Assembly (NCBI GenBank): GCA_043228905.1 | Contig: JBHGNT010000011.1 | Coordinates: 11,284,001 to 11,348,000, forward strand | Direction of reading: 5' to 3' | DNA: 64,000 bases | Source of the DNA: Azolla caroliniana | Lineage: Eukaryota; Polypodiophyta | Part shown: positions 54,393 to 64,000 of the stretch, one piece after another | Layout: every line of letters starts with the position of its first letter | Position numbering within the stretch: the stretch's first letter is position 1 | Made by a program: the position numbers and the translations under genes | The notes under the pieces: model-generated | What the model saw: the letters and a program-made list of their open reading frames with translations, nothing else | Database searches by the model: none | What the model was told of the DNA's origin: nothing

Positions 54393-55070
54393 TCAAGTGT
54401 TCCAATTCCCGGTGAGGACCGTGCAGGGACACTCACATCCATTGGTGTTCGCGTCTCCGGTGAGGACCGTACATGGTCTCTCACGCTTGTTGGTGTTCCA
54501 GTTCTAGGTGAGGACCACACATGGTCGCTCACGTCCGTTGGTGTTCGTGTCTCTGGTGAGGACCGCACATGGTTACTCACGCTCATTGGTTTTCCAGTTC
54601 CTAGTGAGGACCGCACATGGTCGCTCATTTCCATTGGTGTTCCTGTCTTCGGTGAAGACCATACATGGTCTCTCACGCCCTTGGTGTTCGTGTCTCTGTT
54701 GAGGACCGTACATGGTCGCTCACACCCATTGGTGTTCCAGTTCCTGGTGAGGACTGCACATGGTCACTCACGTCCATTGGTGTTCCAATTCCCGGTGAGG
54801 ACCGCACATGGTTGCTCATGCCCATTGGTGTTCTAGTTCCCGGTGAGGACCATACATTGTTGCTGACACTCACGTTGGTGTTCCACTCTTCGGTGAGGAC
54901 CAAACATGGTTGCTCACACTCACATTGGTGTTATAGTCTCCAGTGAGGATTGTACATGGTCGCTCACGCCCGTGGGTGTTCTAGTCTCCGGTGAGGACCA
55001 CACATGGTCGCTCACGTTCACCCATGCTCCTATTTTTAGTGAGGATTGCTCATGGTCAGTCACTCGTCAA
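54393..55070 (+). repeat. 48-bp minisatellite, about 14 copies
   Basis: The unit GGTGAGGACCGCACATGGT with CGCTCACG, TTGGTGTTCC and GTTCC repeats every 48 bp. As 48 is a multiple of three, long frames with a GEDRTWSLT motif appear in all copies. These are by-products of the repeat, and there is no sign of selection on them. Confidence 0.9.
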
Positions 55071-55870
55071 CGTACTTTGGTTTTCTCTTTTAGCTCACCC
55101 CTACACCACGCTTTCGAAAAGGCGGTCGTAAAGGGGAGGATAATGTCATAGACATGACAACAGTCATGTCAAGATTTGAACTCTTGACCTCTTGACATAT
55201 ATAGTCAAGTGTTGTGTTCTAACCAACAAATCCAAATATATGGTTATGTTATGTATATCTTAGTAGATTATTTGTTTCAAGTTCTAGGAGTTTTTAGAAA
55301 GTTCTAGAGGGTTGTACAATATTCTCCTGAATATTCTCCAAAATATTCTAATGCATGTACTTTGACTAACAATATAAATACTTGTAACCTCCTTGGTCCT
55401 TTTGAAGGGATTCACCAGTCACGGACACGTCAATCTAGTATTCTCCTTTAGCCCCATCTTCTTAAGTTCCTCGGATCATCACTCCCCCACTTCTCGAGTT
55501 TCTAGCCTTGTCACTTCTAGTTCGTAGCCCCATCCTCCGTTCTCTATTTGAGTCTGTGTTTGGTGTGTCCATGATAGGAATCATTGAAGCTTTTATTTAT
55601 TTATTTATATTTATTGTTTTATGAAAAAATAGAACAAATACTTTTAAGTTTTATATCTATTATAAAAATAATATTAGTGTGAGGTTCCCTTTTTAATGAC
55701 AGATATAAATATCAAATTTTATGGGAGAGTAAAAATTGGGGAATTAATGAACCTTTTATTTATTGTTTATTTTTTTACTAAAAATAAAACAAATACTTTT
55801 AAGTTTTACAACTATTATAAAAATATTATTAGTCTAAGTCTCCTTTTTAATGTGAAGTAAAATATCCCCT

Positions 55871-56409
55871 TTTTTATTGTCAAATTCTTCTTTGTTAAAA
55901 CTTATAGTTATAAGTTATAACTTATATGATATTAATATATGATATATCTAAGAAACTAAAAGTAGGCACTTTATAAACTCTTTTTTCTTTTAACGAATAT
56001 TTTTCATGCATTCGTTTGGTAACCTCCACGAATGTGAATATGTCAATCTATGGTTGTCCTGTGTGTATTATGTATATATAGGTTGTTAAAACGATAATTT
56101 ATATGCTTGCTTTAATTGGTGACTTTTGAATGTGGGATAAATGTAGATAGGGAAGTTGACTGCACCTTCCATAGACTATGCACTTCTCATGACCCGAGTC
56201 TAAAAAGCTTTTTTAACATTTTCTGTTTTTGCTATCTCATGGCTCAAGATCAGAGATTTGAACTAGTGATTATTGACAGTACAACATATGCACTTTAATT
56301 TACATGTTATGTTTGGTAAGTGTATATGTATGGATGTCTACATGTACATGTTGTTGCTATGGATGTATAATATGTATGTCACATGTGTTTGAGATGTCCC
56401 ACATGCATG
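55871..56409. other. AT-rich spacer
   Basis: No gene or repeat structure is evident between the AT-rich tandem units and the gag fragment. Confidence 0.5.
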
Positions 56410-56909
56410 TTGTCAGTATCTCAAAAACAGGCTTTAAACTCACTTAAAAACTCTTCAAAATTGTTTAGTAAAGGAGATTCCTTTTCTAACAACAGAGCGA
56501 ACCATGCCAAAGCTGAGCCATTTAGTAACGTGCCTACTAAACTCACTCGTGATGCATCGATGGGATATTGGGAAGGATGCATTTGAATGACTAATCGTAC
56601 CTGATTAAGGAATCCTCTAAACTACGATCGTGTTCCATCGAATTTCATGGGAAGGCCGATCTTGGGTTCTTTATGAATCCTTTGCGTACTGGGTCCTTGT
56701 TGTTGCATCGCTACTATGGTTGCTTCGAGCTGTTGAATGCCTAACGCTAGTTCCCCATGTTGTTGTTGCGTCTACTGCGTCTCTAAGGAGATTTGTTGAA
56801 GCTCCCCCAACAGTCGTTGAGTTTCTTGTTCCAATGCGAGAAACTACTCTTTCAAGTATTGCAACTCCGAGAAAACGGATTGATATTCTTGAGAGCTAAC
56901 AATTGCCAT
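56410..56909 (-). pseudogene. Ty3/gypsy gag fragment with three TAG stops
   Basis: Starting from ATG at 56909, the minus strand reads a Gln-rich coiled N-terminus (MAIVSSQEYQSVFSELQYLK). The conserved gag core follows: PMKFDGTRS, FRGFLNQVRLVIQMHPSQYP, LNGSALAWFA and LEKESPLLNNFEEFL. It is a different gypsy lineage from gypsy-1. Three TAG codons interrupt it (near 56848, 56776 and 56630), and nothing of protease or pol follows. The spacer 56910-57300 is purine-rich (GGAAGGAAGGAG, GAGAGAGAG) and holds no gene. Confidence 0.8.
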
Positions 56910-57309
56910 AGTATGAGAGAAAAGAGGAATAAGACAAGGAAGGAAGGAGAAGGAAGAGAAGGAAGGAGACGAAAATCGGTTCAAACTGTCAGGAATAGTA
57001 CTAAGACAAAGAAGGAATTAGTACTAAAAGATGAGGATTAGTACTAAGGGAGGTGTAGAACTCTTGAGAGAAGGAAAGAGTGGGTGAGAGAGTGAGATCG
57101 AGAGAGAGAGAATGATGATAACAAAATATATATATTATGTTAAGAGAATATACACTAGTGGCTAGGAGGCGTAAGACTGGCGTTGAACCGATTTGGTTGG
57201 AAATAATGCCTTGTGCCTCCTTTTATAGTGTTCTCAGGAGTACTCTTGAAGTTTCTAGAATGTTCCAAAGAAATCTCGAATATATATCAATTTTCTATAG
57301 TAAAACTTA

Positions 57310-57545
57310 AATGAAAATATAGTCTAATGGTCAAGAGCTTGACTCATGTAACATAAGGTCATGGGTTCAAGTCTTGCCATATCATGACATATGGAGTAAT
57401 AGAGTGGTGAGAAATTTGGTTCTCTAAACCAAGATCTAGGTCTAGTAGAGAAATTTGGGTTTATAACAGATGATATATCTATGGAGTAATGTAGAGGTGA
57501 GAGAATTGGTTCTCTAACCCAAGATCTAGATCTAGTATTATACAC
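57310..57545 (+). mobile_element. tRNA-derived SINE-like sequence with internal duplication
   Basis: TCTAATGGTCAAGAGCTTGAC (A-box-like; the core is TGGTCAAGAGCTTGAC) is followed by CATGGGTTCAAGTCTTGCC, a B-box-like GGTTCAAGTC. Behind it a 57-bp unit with TTGGTTCTCTAA and CCAAGATCTAG is duplicated (about 57391 and 57481). It is plausibly a SINE head and body. 57546-57850 has no recognisable gene. Confidence 0.45.
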
Positions 57546-57978
57546 TATTGGGTAAGTTAATTATGATTTATTTTTTTAAGAGAGACAAAATAATTTGAGG
57601 AAAAGCATCCTCCCATGGCCCACTCACTCTTGACATCACTCTTGTCACTTTGACACTACATGATTTCATGGCATGAGGAAAAAAGAGAGAGAGAAAAGGA
57701 AAACAATCCTTCCATGGACCCATAGCCCACTCACTTTATATACTCTTTGTCACTCTGACACCACTCATCTCTTCTTCACCAACACAGGGATCTTGGCGTC
57801 TGCTATTACGAACACAGCTATGGCGCCACCCTCACACTCTTCTCTCTCTCTCTTTGATAATAGAGGCTAATCATTTATTCTATTCAACTCTCTGTTCAAC
57901 TCCCTCTCTATGTTTTTGCCCTAGATGTATTTATCCTCATACATCATATGGGCTATTTCCAAGTGTAGCCACCACTAC

Positions 57979-58031
57979 ACATCATCATCATCATCATCAT
58001 CATCATTATTATTATTACAATAATAATAATC
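57979..58031 (+). repeat. (CAT)n/(ATT)n microsatellite in copia F LTR
   Basis: Nine CAT-type triplets run into ATT and AAT triplets inside the left LTR of copia F. Confidence 0.9.
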
Positions 58032-58117
58032 GACAGTTAATCAGTAGACTCTCTACTGTCAACTCTTCTAGGGCCGAACAATTGGCTCTTCCCCTTGGAG
58101 GGACATATTCCCAACAA

Positions 58118-59735
58118 AATCCCCCTTCACTCTTGTGGGAGGGAATCGGTTAGTCCTGTCTTCTGTGGACAGACTCTAAGTCTGTCCATCGGCAGGTTCT
58201 TTGTGAGCATGTCGGATCCATTGTCATTAATATGGATCTTCTTGAGGGTAAACTCTCCTTCTTTGACTTTCTCCCTCAACCAGTGATACCTTCTCTGTAT
58301 ACGCTTGGTCTAGGAGTGGTACGTGACATTCTTTGCTAGATGTATGGCACTCTAGCTATCACAATGAAGAAAGAGCTCCCTTTGCTTCATCCCCAACTCA
58401 CTGAGAAAATTTCTCATCCAGATTAGCTCTTTGCCAGCCTCTACTACTGCCATGTACTCTGTCTCTGTGGTCGACAAAGCCACAGACTTCTGTAATCGTG
58501 ACTACCACGACACACCCCCCCTGCATAGGTCATCATGTACCCTGACGTAGATCGGCTTGAATCTACATCCCCCAACATGTCCGAGTTGGTAAACCCTTCG
58601 TGCATGGGTTTTCCGACACCATACCTTAGGCATACCCCCAAGGTGCCTTTCAAGTACCTGAGTATCCACTTCACCGCTGCCTAGTGTTCTCTTCCTGGAT
58701 TACTCATGTATCGGCATACTGTTCCTACAACAAAATCTATGTCTGGTCTCGTGCAGACCATAACATACATTAGACTGCCGATGGCTAAGGCATATGGCAC
58801 TTTCCTCATCTCAGCCTTTTCTTTCTCCCCTCTAGAGCATTGCTTAGCATTTAACTTGCAATTGGTCGGCAACACAGAGCCGACTGGCTTTGCTTCCGAC
58901 ATGTTGAACCTCTCTAGGATCTTTGTCACATACTTCTGTTGTGACAATCACAACACTTTCTTAGTTCTATCTTGAACTATGTGTGTCCCCAAGATTTGTT
59001 TAGCCGATCCAAGATCTTTAATGGCAAACGATTTGCCTAGGGCTTTCTTCAAGCTCTCTATCTTCCTTGTATCTTGACCGACTATCAACATGTCATCGAC
59101 ATATAATAAGAGAATCAAGAAGTCACCTTCATCGTACCTTTTGACAAACACACATTGATCGGCCTGTGTTTTCTGGAACCCATGTTCCACCATGAAGGAT
59201 TCGAACTTCTTGTACCACTGGCGTAGAGCTTGTTTCAGACCATACAAGCTTTTCTTCAGTCAACTCACCAAGTTCTCTTTCCCTTTCTCCTCAAAGCCTT
59301 CGGGTTGTTGCATGTAGATCTCTTCATCCAGCTCCCCATGCAAGAATGTTGTCTTGACATCCACTTGTTCGATCTCTAGGTCCATGTTGGCAACTATGCT
59401 CAGAACAATTCAGATGGATGTCATCTTCATGACTGGTGCTAAAATCTCTTCAAAGTCGACACCCTTTTTCTGTTGGAACCCCTTCAACACTATGCGGGCT
59501 TTATACCTAGGTGCATGGTCGACTTCTCCAGTCTTCACCTTATAGACCCATTTGTTCTTGAGTGCTCTCTTACCTTTTGGTAATTCTACCAAGTCGTAGG
59601 TGTAGTTTTCATGCAAGGAGTTCATCTCATCTTGCATTGCACTCAGTCATCTTTCTCTGTGGTTGTCGGCAATGGCTTTGTCATAGCACTCTTGTTCACC
59701 TTCATCAGTCATGAGGATGTATTGACTAGCATATG
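58118..59735 (-). pseudogene. Copia F RT and RNase H
   Basis: RT lies at 58948-59637 with ALKNKWVYKVKTGEVD, LKQALRQWYKKFESFM and catalytic LLLYVDDMLIVG. RNase H occupies 58118-58947 (SGYMMTYAGG; MVCTRPDIDFVVG). Breaks occur near 59640, 59400, 59260, 58945 and 58680. It is the same family group as copia C and E. Confidence 0.87.
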
Positions 59736-60256
59736 TGAGAGGAATAGTGCGGAATACTGCTCGGCCATAACCGAGTCTTGAATCACTTCTATAAGAGTAC
59801 ACACAAAAGAGAGTACACATGATGTTTACGTGGAAAACCCTGACTGGGAAAAACCACAGGAGCCCACAGACTCCAACTATCACTATGAAGAAAAAGGGTA
59901 CAATTAGAGACTTAGAGGCAATGACCTCGAGCTCTGTTTCTTCACCAATGGACAGTTACAATAGAGTATTTCTCTGTATCTCACACTCTCTCTGTGTCAC
60001 TCTCTTTATACAACAATATAACAATAACAACAACAACCTTCTGCATCATACACAAAGTGATTGCCCTAAGTCATATTTATACTTATATGAACTTAGGGCT
60101 ATTTACAAATATAGCCTCGATAGGATTACTCAAAAACAACATATTTACAGATATGTCTCTCTTCCGTTTCTCACCGGCTCTTCTCCGGTTTCTGGTTCTC
60201 ACCGGGTCCTCTTCATTCATCACCGGATCCCATCCAGAGAGACCGATTTCCCAACA
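59736..60256 (-). repeat. Solo copia LTR inside copia F
   Basis: This 521-bp LTR runs from TGAGAGGAATAG to TTCCCAACA. It is flanked by a perfect ATATG duplication (59731-59735 and 60257-60261). It contains the CCCTAAGTCATATTTATAC module of the copia C/E/F LTRs. Confidence 0.9.
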
Positions 60257-62560
60257 ATATGTTGTCAGTGCTCTTCTCTCTCTAAGAGGATATCTCCTTC
60301 CATTCATTGTTGGCCCTCGTTCGGATGTCTCTGCCAACTCTTCTCTCGGCTTGGGTTCATGTATGTCGATCGGCTGCTCAAGGTTGGATGACTCCAACTC
60401 GTATTCTTCGATCGACATTAGCAGCTATGCCGACTCGGGCTCATAGTCGGTCGGTTTCTCTAAGTCGATTGACTCAGATTTTGCTGTGCCAACTAGCTGT
60501 CTCCGAACAACTGACTGTGTCGGTTCACTTTGCCTCAAGTTGATAGTTACAGTGGAGATTGACCAAGTAGTCGATACCGACTTCTGTTGCTTCCAATCCT
60601 CTATCGTCTTGTCTTCCAAAAAGACTACCTCTCGACTCCTCACTACCTTCTTGTCGACTAGGTCGCATAGCCTATAGCCGAAATCTTCTTCCGAATATCG
60701 CATAAATATGCATGGTTTCGAGCTACTATCGAGCTTCAACCTCTGATCCTTTACAACATTCATATACACTAAGCATCCGAACAACCTCAGACATCCTGTC
60801 CACACCCTTTGTGGGACATCACCTTTTAGTGGTACTGAGGGGAACCTATTGATCAAGTAAACTATTTTGTACATCACCTCAGCCCAATACGATTTCGGCA
60901 ATTTAGCATGAGAGAGCATGCTCCTTACTCTCTCCATGATAGTTCGATTCATCCTCTCTATGAGCCCGTTCAACTCAAGGGTCTTCGGCACTGTGTATTC
61001 GATTTGAATACCTTGGGCCTTGTAATATTCCTCAAACTGCCCTCTACATTCTCCACCATTGTCGGTTCGGACAAACTTCAACTTCCGACTTGACTCCCGT
61101 TCGGCTCTTGCTTGGAACTTCTTGAAGAACGACAGTACTTGATCTTTTGACTTTAGTACGAAAGCCCACAACTTCCGAATGTAGTTGTCAATGAAAGTCA
61201 CAAAGTACTGTCCGCCTCGATGCGACGAAGCATCTACATAACACACATCCGTGTGTACTAGTTCCAGTGGCACTTCTGTTCTTCTTGGTGGTCTTGAGTG
61301 GAATGTTGCTCTATTTTGCTGTCCAACTAAGTAAGTAGTCTACGCACTTCTCCAGGTGCACTCACTTTACCTCTGGTAGAAGTTTCTGATCGGCTAACAG
61401 ATGTAGACCCTTCTCACTCATGTGGCCTAGCCTCTTATCCCATATCTGACCTACCGAGTCGGCTGCCACATTCACTTCCGACTTGCACAGTCGGGCTTGC
61501 ATCATATATAGTGTGCCTTCTTTCTGTGCTTGAGCCACAATGAGATTTCCTTGCCAGAACTTCCACTTGCCATTTCGAAAACTACCATTGTAGCCTTCGT
61601 CGTCCAATCTTCCAATCGATATCAAATTGAATCTTATATCGGGAACATGTTGAACATCCTTTAGAGTCAATCGACGTCGTCAAACAAACACTTCCGACTT
61701 TGTCTAACTTGCACTGCCCATTGTCACCCATCTTTACATAACCATGATCACTGGCTATGTAAGCCGAGAAATACTCTCTCGAGGGAGTTATGGGGAAAGA
61801 TGCATCGGAGTCAATCACCCAAGTGCACTCTTCACTTGCAAGGTTTGTGCTTTCTTGTTCACAAATGAACAAGAGTTTTTCATTGCTCATAGCAATGGCT
61901 GAAGTGTTCTTTTCTTCAGGGATCTTCTTGGGTTCGACATTAATACCGACACTCTTTTCCTTCTTAAGATGTCGGAAGTCCTTCTGGAAATGTCCAAGGT
62001 TTCCACAATAAAAGCACACGAGCTTACCTTTGGACTTCGATCTAGCTTGGGATTTTTCTCTCCTTGGTGGACTCCTTTGCCGGTTCCTTCCTATGTTCGA
62101 ATGTTGTGTGATATTCACATATGCTTGGGACAGGACACCCTTGTCCTTCCTTCTCATCTCCTCATTCAAGATACTTGTCTTTACCGCTTTTAGAGACAGG
62201 TTCTCTTCTTGGCACGAGGTGCTGAGAGTCATCACTAGATTCTCCCAGCTATTCGGTAGGGTGCATAGTAGCAGGATGGCTTGTATTGCATCCTCATGGG
62301 GAAACTTGGTTGCGGCAAGTTGATTTACGTACCCCATGAATGTGCTAATGTGTTCGACGATGCTCTCACCATCTCTGTATTTCAACTATACGATCTTTCT
62401 CATCAGTGAGGTTTTATTGAGGGCGTTCTTTCTCTCATATAGAGCTGACAACTTCTGCCACATCTCATGGGCATTCGTGTCGTTCACAACATGCTGAAGG
62501 ACACTTACATCGACGCACTGTCGGATGGTGGCCACCGCTTTTCTGTTAAGAAGTTTCCAT
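60257..62560 (-). pseudogene. Copia F Gag, protease and integrase
   Basis: The integrase frame is 60425-61273 (LVHTDVCYVDASS, VRTDNGGECRGQFEEYY, VPKTLELNGLIERMNRTIM). The GAG-pre-integrase is at 61362-61670 (VGQIWDKRLGHMSEKGLHLL). The gag-protease frame is 61582-62385, with the knuckle CFYCGNLGHFQKDF, where the final Cys-position residue is changed. The protease reads WVIDSDASFPITP, with Asp in place of the active-site Gly. Breaks lie near 61275-61360, 61670 and 62386. The element is not functional. Confidence 0.87.
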
Positions 62561-62729
62561 TCCGACTATAATACCCCCATGGGTATTTCTGCCCTGTCGA
62601 TCTTTGACTATGAGAAGGTCGTCCATCTTAATCTTTCAGTCCACATATTTCTGAGAGTTTAGAATTATCATACCTGGGCAGCCGCTCACACCTCCTTCCA
62701 TGCTTGCACCTCAAGCTCTGATACTAGTT

Positions 62730-62936
62730 TGTTGAGAATCGGATCGTCAATCCACAATAGATATGCTGAAGATACACAACTTAGAACATAAAGCAACAGG
62801 ATGAACAGAAAATACAGTGAACAGATTTACGTGGAAACCCTAAAACGGGAGAACACGACTTCACTAGACAATGGATGTACAAGGGAGAAGATTACAACAC
62901 TCTCGACAATGAAATGTATCAGCTGTCGAATACAAG
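62730..62936 (-). repeat. Copia F 5' LTR, truncated by copia G
   Basis: The LTR starts TGTTGAGAATCGGATCG next to the PBS and contains TTTACGTGGAAACCCTAAAACGG, as in related LTRs. It is interrupted at 62936. Confidence 0.7.
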
Positions 62937-63204
62937 TGTATAATGGACGTATTCACACTATCCCTTCGGGTCATTTGTGTAATTAGCATAAATGGTAGTT
63001 GCCCTAAGTCGGTCACTATATATAGTGACCTTGTAACCTTTTTGTAAGGTTGGTTGTTGTATTATTTGCTTTATGAAATAAAGAGTCTTTTGTGTCTCTC
63101 TCTCTCTCTCTCTCTGTGCAACGACCTAGAAACTGTCATACGCAGGTACTCAACAGCAATCGAATGCTTCTTGATCTTCCGCATAGACGACTTTGTCTAC
63201 AACA
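62937..63204 (+). repeat. Copia G 5' LTR
   Basis: This LTR of about 268 bp runs from TGTATAATGGACG to GTCTACAACA and is followed by the PBS TGGTATCAGAGC at 63207. It holds a TATA box in the palindrome GGTCACTATATATAGTGACC (63011-63030), AATAAA at 63077-63082 and a (CT)n run. The 3' LTR lies beyond the window, so the left edge rests on the break in copia F. Confidence 0.7.
63011..63030 (+). promoter_or_regulatory. Copia G LTR TATA box in a 20-bp palindrome
   Basis: GGTCACTATATATAGTGACC is a perfect palindrome containing TATATATA. Its position, about 50 bp before AATAAA, fits a compact U3-R LTR. Confidence 0.6.
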
Positions 63205-63206
63205 TC

Positions 63207-63218
63207 TGGTATCAGAGC
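63207..63218 (+). other. Copia G primer-binding site
   Basis: TGGTATCAGAGC is the initiator-Met tRNA type PBS, two bases after the LTR end. The leader from 63219 to 63880 has no convincing frame; it contains recurring GGTTCTGTC/GGCTGCAC-like words. Confidence 0.88.
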
Positions 63219-63880
63219 CTGCACAGTATTCGGTCCTTCAATCCGCTGTCGGCCGTCGTCTCAGCCTGCACAGCATTCGGTTTCTTGCGTCATTCGAAGA
63301 AGAGAGAAGAAGAAGAAAAACGAGGCTCGCATCTCATCGCGTTAGATCATCTTCACTTGGAGTAAGCCAGCAGGTTGTACTCTGTTCCTTGTGATCGTAA
63401 CCACTCGAGGTGAAATCCCCCTGTGCAACATTGACACGATCGTGCTCCACTCGGTTAAACGGCATCCGAAGAGGTCATCAAACGCCGCTCATTGTAACCA
63501 CTCGGTGCAGATCGGTCTCAAGACAACAACCCCAATTCGTGCTTCATCCGGCTGATCGACATTCGGGAGGATCAGTTGGATCTGTCTCTCTCGTCGCTGC
63601 AGCCACCCGAAGCAGAATCGGTCCAGACAATCGGTATTCGGTATATATATCCGAAGCGAACCGGGCTCACTCCGACTCGGAACCATTCGGGAAGACCAGT
63701 CGGTTCTGTCCCTCAAGTTACCGGAGTCAATTCGAGCAAGTTCAACAATACATATATTCGAAGCCGAACCGACTCGGGTTCAAATCCGACTAGAACGATA
63801 TCGGGTGAGCCAACCGGCTGCACTCCCACAAGGTTCGTAGTCAACTCCGAACCGAGCTTCGTTAACCGAAACCAAATTTG

Positions 63881-64000
63881 ATGGCATCAACATCCGGCTC
63901 GTCAGAAATGAGTCTACGAAAGTTCGATGGATCGAACTTCAACTTCTGGAAGGAGCAAATGCAGGACTATCTCATAGTCAAGGGGCAAATCGATCCCATC
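63881..64000 (+). CDS. Copia G Gag, N-terminal part (cut by the window end)
   Basis: From ATG at 63881 the frame reads MASTSGSSEM and then the conserved copia gag opening KFDGSNFNFWKEQMQDYL, open to the last base. The start is chosen because it is the first ATG in frame and because the FDGSNF...W motif normally lies within 20 residues of the Gag start. Whether the element is intact cannot be judged. Confidence 0.85.
   Translation, partial: MASTSGSSEMSLRKFDGSNFNFWKEQMQDYLIVKGQIDPI

Larger units (their letters stand above)
53257..55576 (+). mobile_element. Non-autonomous LTR retrotransposon (2.3 kb)
   Basis: LTRs lie at 53257-53789 (533 bp) and 55144-55576 (433 bp; a segment is lost). Both start TGTCA(C/T)AGACATGAC and end TGTCC(G/A)TGATA. 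The flanking duplication is GGAAT (53252-53256 and 55577-55581). A purine tract, AAAGGGGAGGATAA, precedes the right LTR. The 1.35-kb interior has no gag or pol. It carries a Lys/Asp-rich frame on the minus strand and a 48-bp minisatellite. The ends are TG...TA rather than TG...CA. Confidence 0.85.
53092..55870 (+). repeat. Three tandem copies of an about 150-bp AT-rich unit, interrupted by an LTR element
   Basis: The unit AGTAAAAAGTGGGGG...ACAAATACTTTTAAGTTTTA...ATCAAATTTTGTGGGAG occurs at 53092-53240. It occurs again from 53241, split by the LTR element and resumed at 55582-55733, and a third time from 55734 to about 55870. Removing the LTR element restores three head-to-tail copies. Confidence 0.8.
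57850..62936 (-). mobile_element. Copia element F (minus strand, decayed)
   Basis: A truncated left LTR (to 58117, ending TATTCCCAACA) is followed by a CCCCCTTCAC purine-tract complement. The coding region then reads RNase H, RT, integrase, protease and gag from left to right on the minus strand. The PBS complement GCTCTGATACTA is at about 62715-62726, and a right LTR begins TGTTGAGAATCGG at 62730 and is cut at 62936 by copia G. A solo LTR (59736-60256) sits in the RT-integrase linker. Confidence 0.85.

Noticed and set aside
54387-55151. Plus- and minus-strand frames with GEDRTWSLT-type repeats
   Set aside because: They result from a 48-bp minisatellite whose unit is a multiple of three; there is no start context or family similarity.

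Overview
The window reads as repeat-dominated nuclear DNA of a flowering plant. The evidence is nested Ty1/copia and Ty3/gypsy LTR retrotransposons, a 5'-truncated LINE, tRNA-derived sequences, plant-type primer-binding sites (TGGTATCAGAGC and variants), and one intronless frame related to plant plastid geranylgeranyl diphosphate synthases. I cannot name the species. Only one frame looks like a possible host gene (48726-49763); almost everything else is mobile DNA in various stages of decay.

Layout. 1-750 and 7965-8868 are pieces of a minus-strand copia element (A), split by a nearly intact plus-strand gypsy element (gypsy-1, 751-7964) with a 4-bp CCGT target duplication. 8869-13774 is a second minus-strand copia (E) carrying a solo LTR (11390-12049, duplication TCTTG). 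Its right LTR is cut by a degraded minus-strand gypsy (gypsy-3, 13775-21221) with an unusual 1.5-kb LTR. 21222-25303 holds two copia pieces on either side of one LTR (22094-23046) that is itself a large inverted repeat. 25304-26212 is a gypsy gag remnant. 26213-34500 is copia C, split by gypsy-2 (26915-32218, again CCGT).

34500-40430 is the least ordinary part. Two divergent reading frames flank an array of seven palindromes (36009-36361) whose centres are spaced 51, 51, 67, 51, 51 and 51 bp apart. The minus-strand frame ends in a ParB-like N-terminal fold signature. The plus-strand frame resembles the large DUF7869-type transposase-like proteins. Both frames are interrupted only by in-frame TGA codons. 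I interpret this as a decayed DNA transposon of a type I do not recognise from memory, possibly with a protein-palindrome pair resembling a ParB/parS arrangement.

40431-45031 is a fairly complete copia (D). 45737-46990 is a tandem array with a 320-bp period. 48726-49763 is the GGPPS-like frame, which has lost both aspartate-rich catalytic motifs. 50911-53083 is a 5'-truncated LINE with an 8-bp target duplication. 53257-55576 is a non-autonomous LTR element with GGAAT duplications, an internal 48-bp minisatellite and a Lys/Asp-rich fragment. 56410-56909 is a gypsy gag fragment. 57850-62936 is copia F with a solo LTR inside (ATATG duplication). 62937 to the window end is the start of a plus-strand copia (G) whose gag begins at 63881.

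There is no operon-like cooperation between genes. The organising principle is insertion into insertion, and the nesting gives a relative order: gypsy-1 and gypsy-2 are younger than the copia elements they split.
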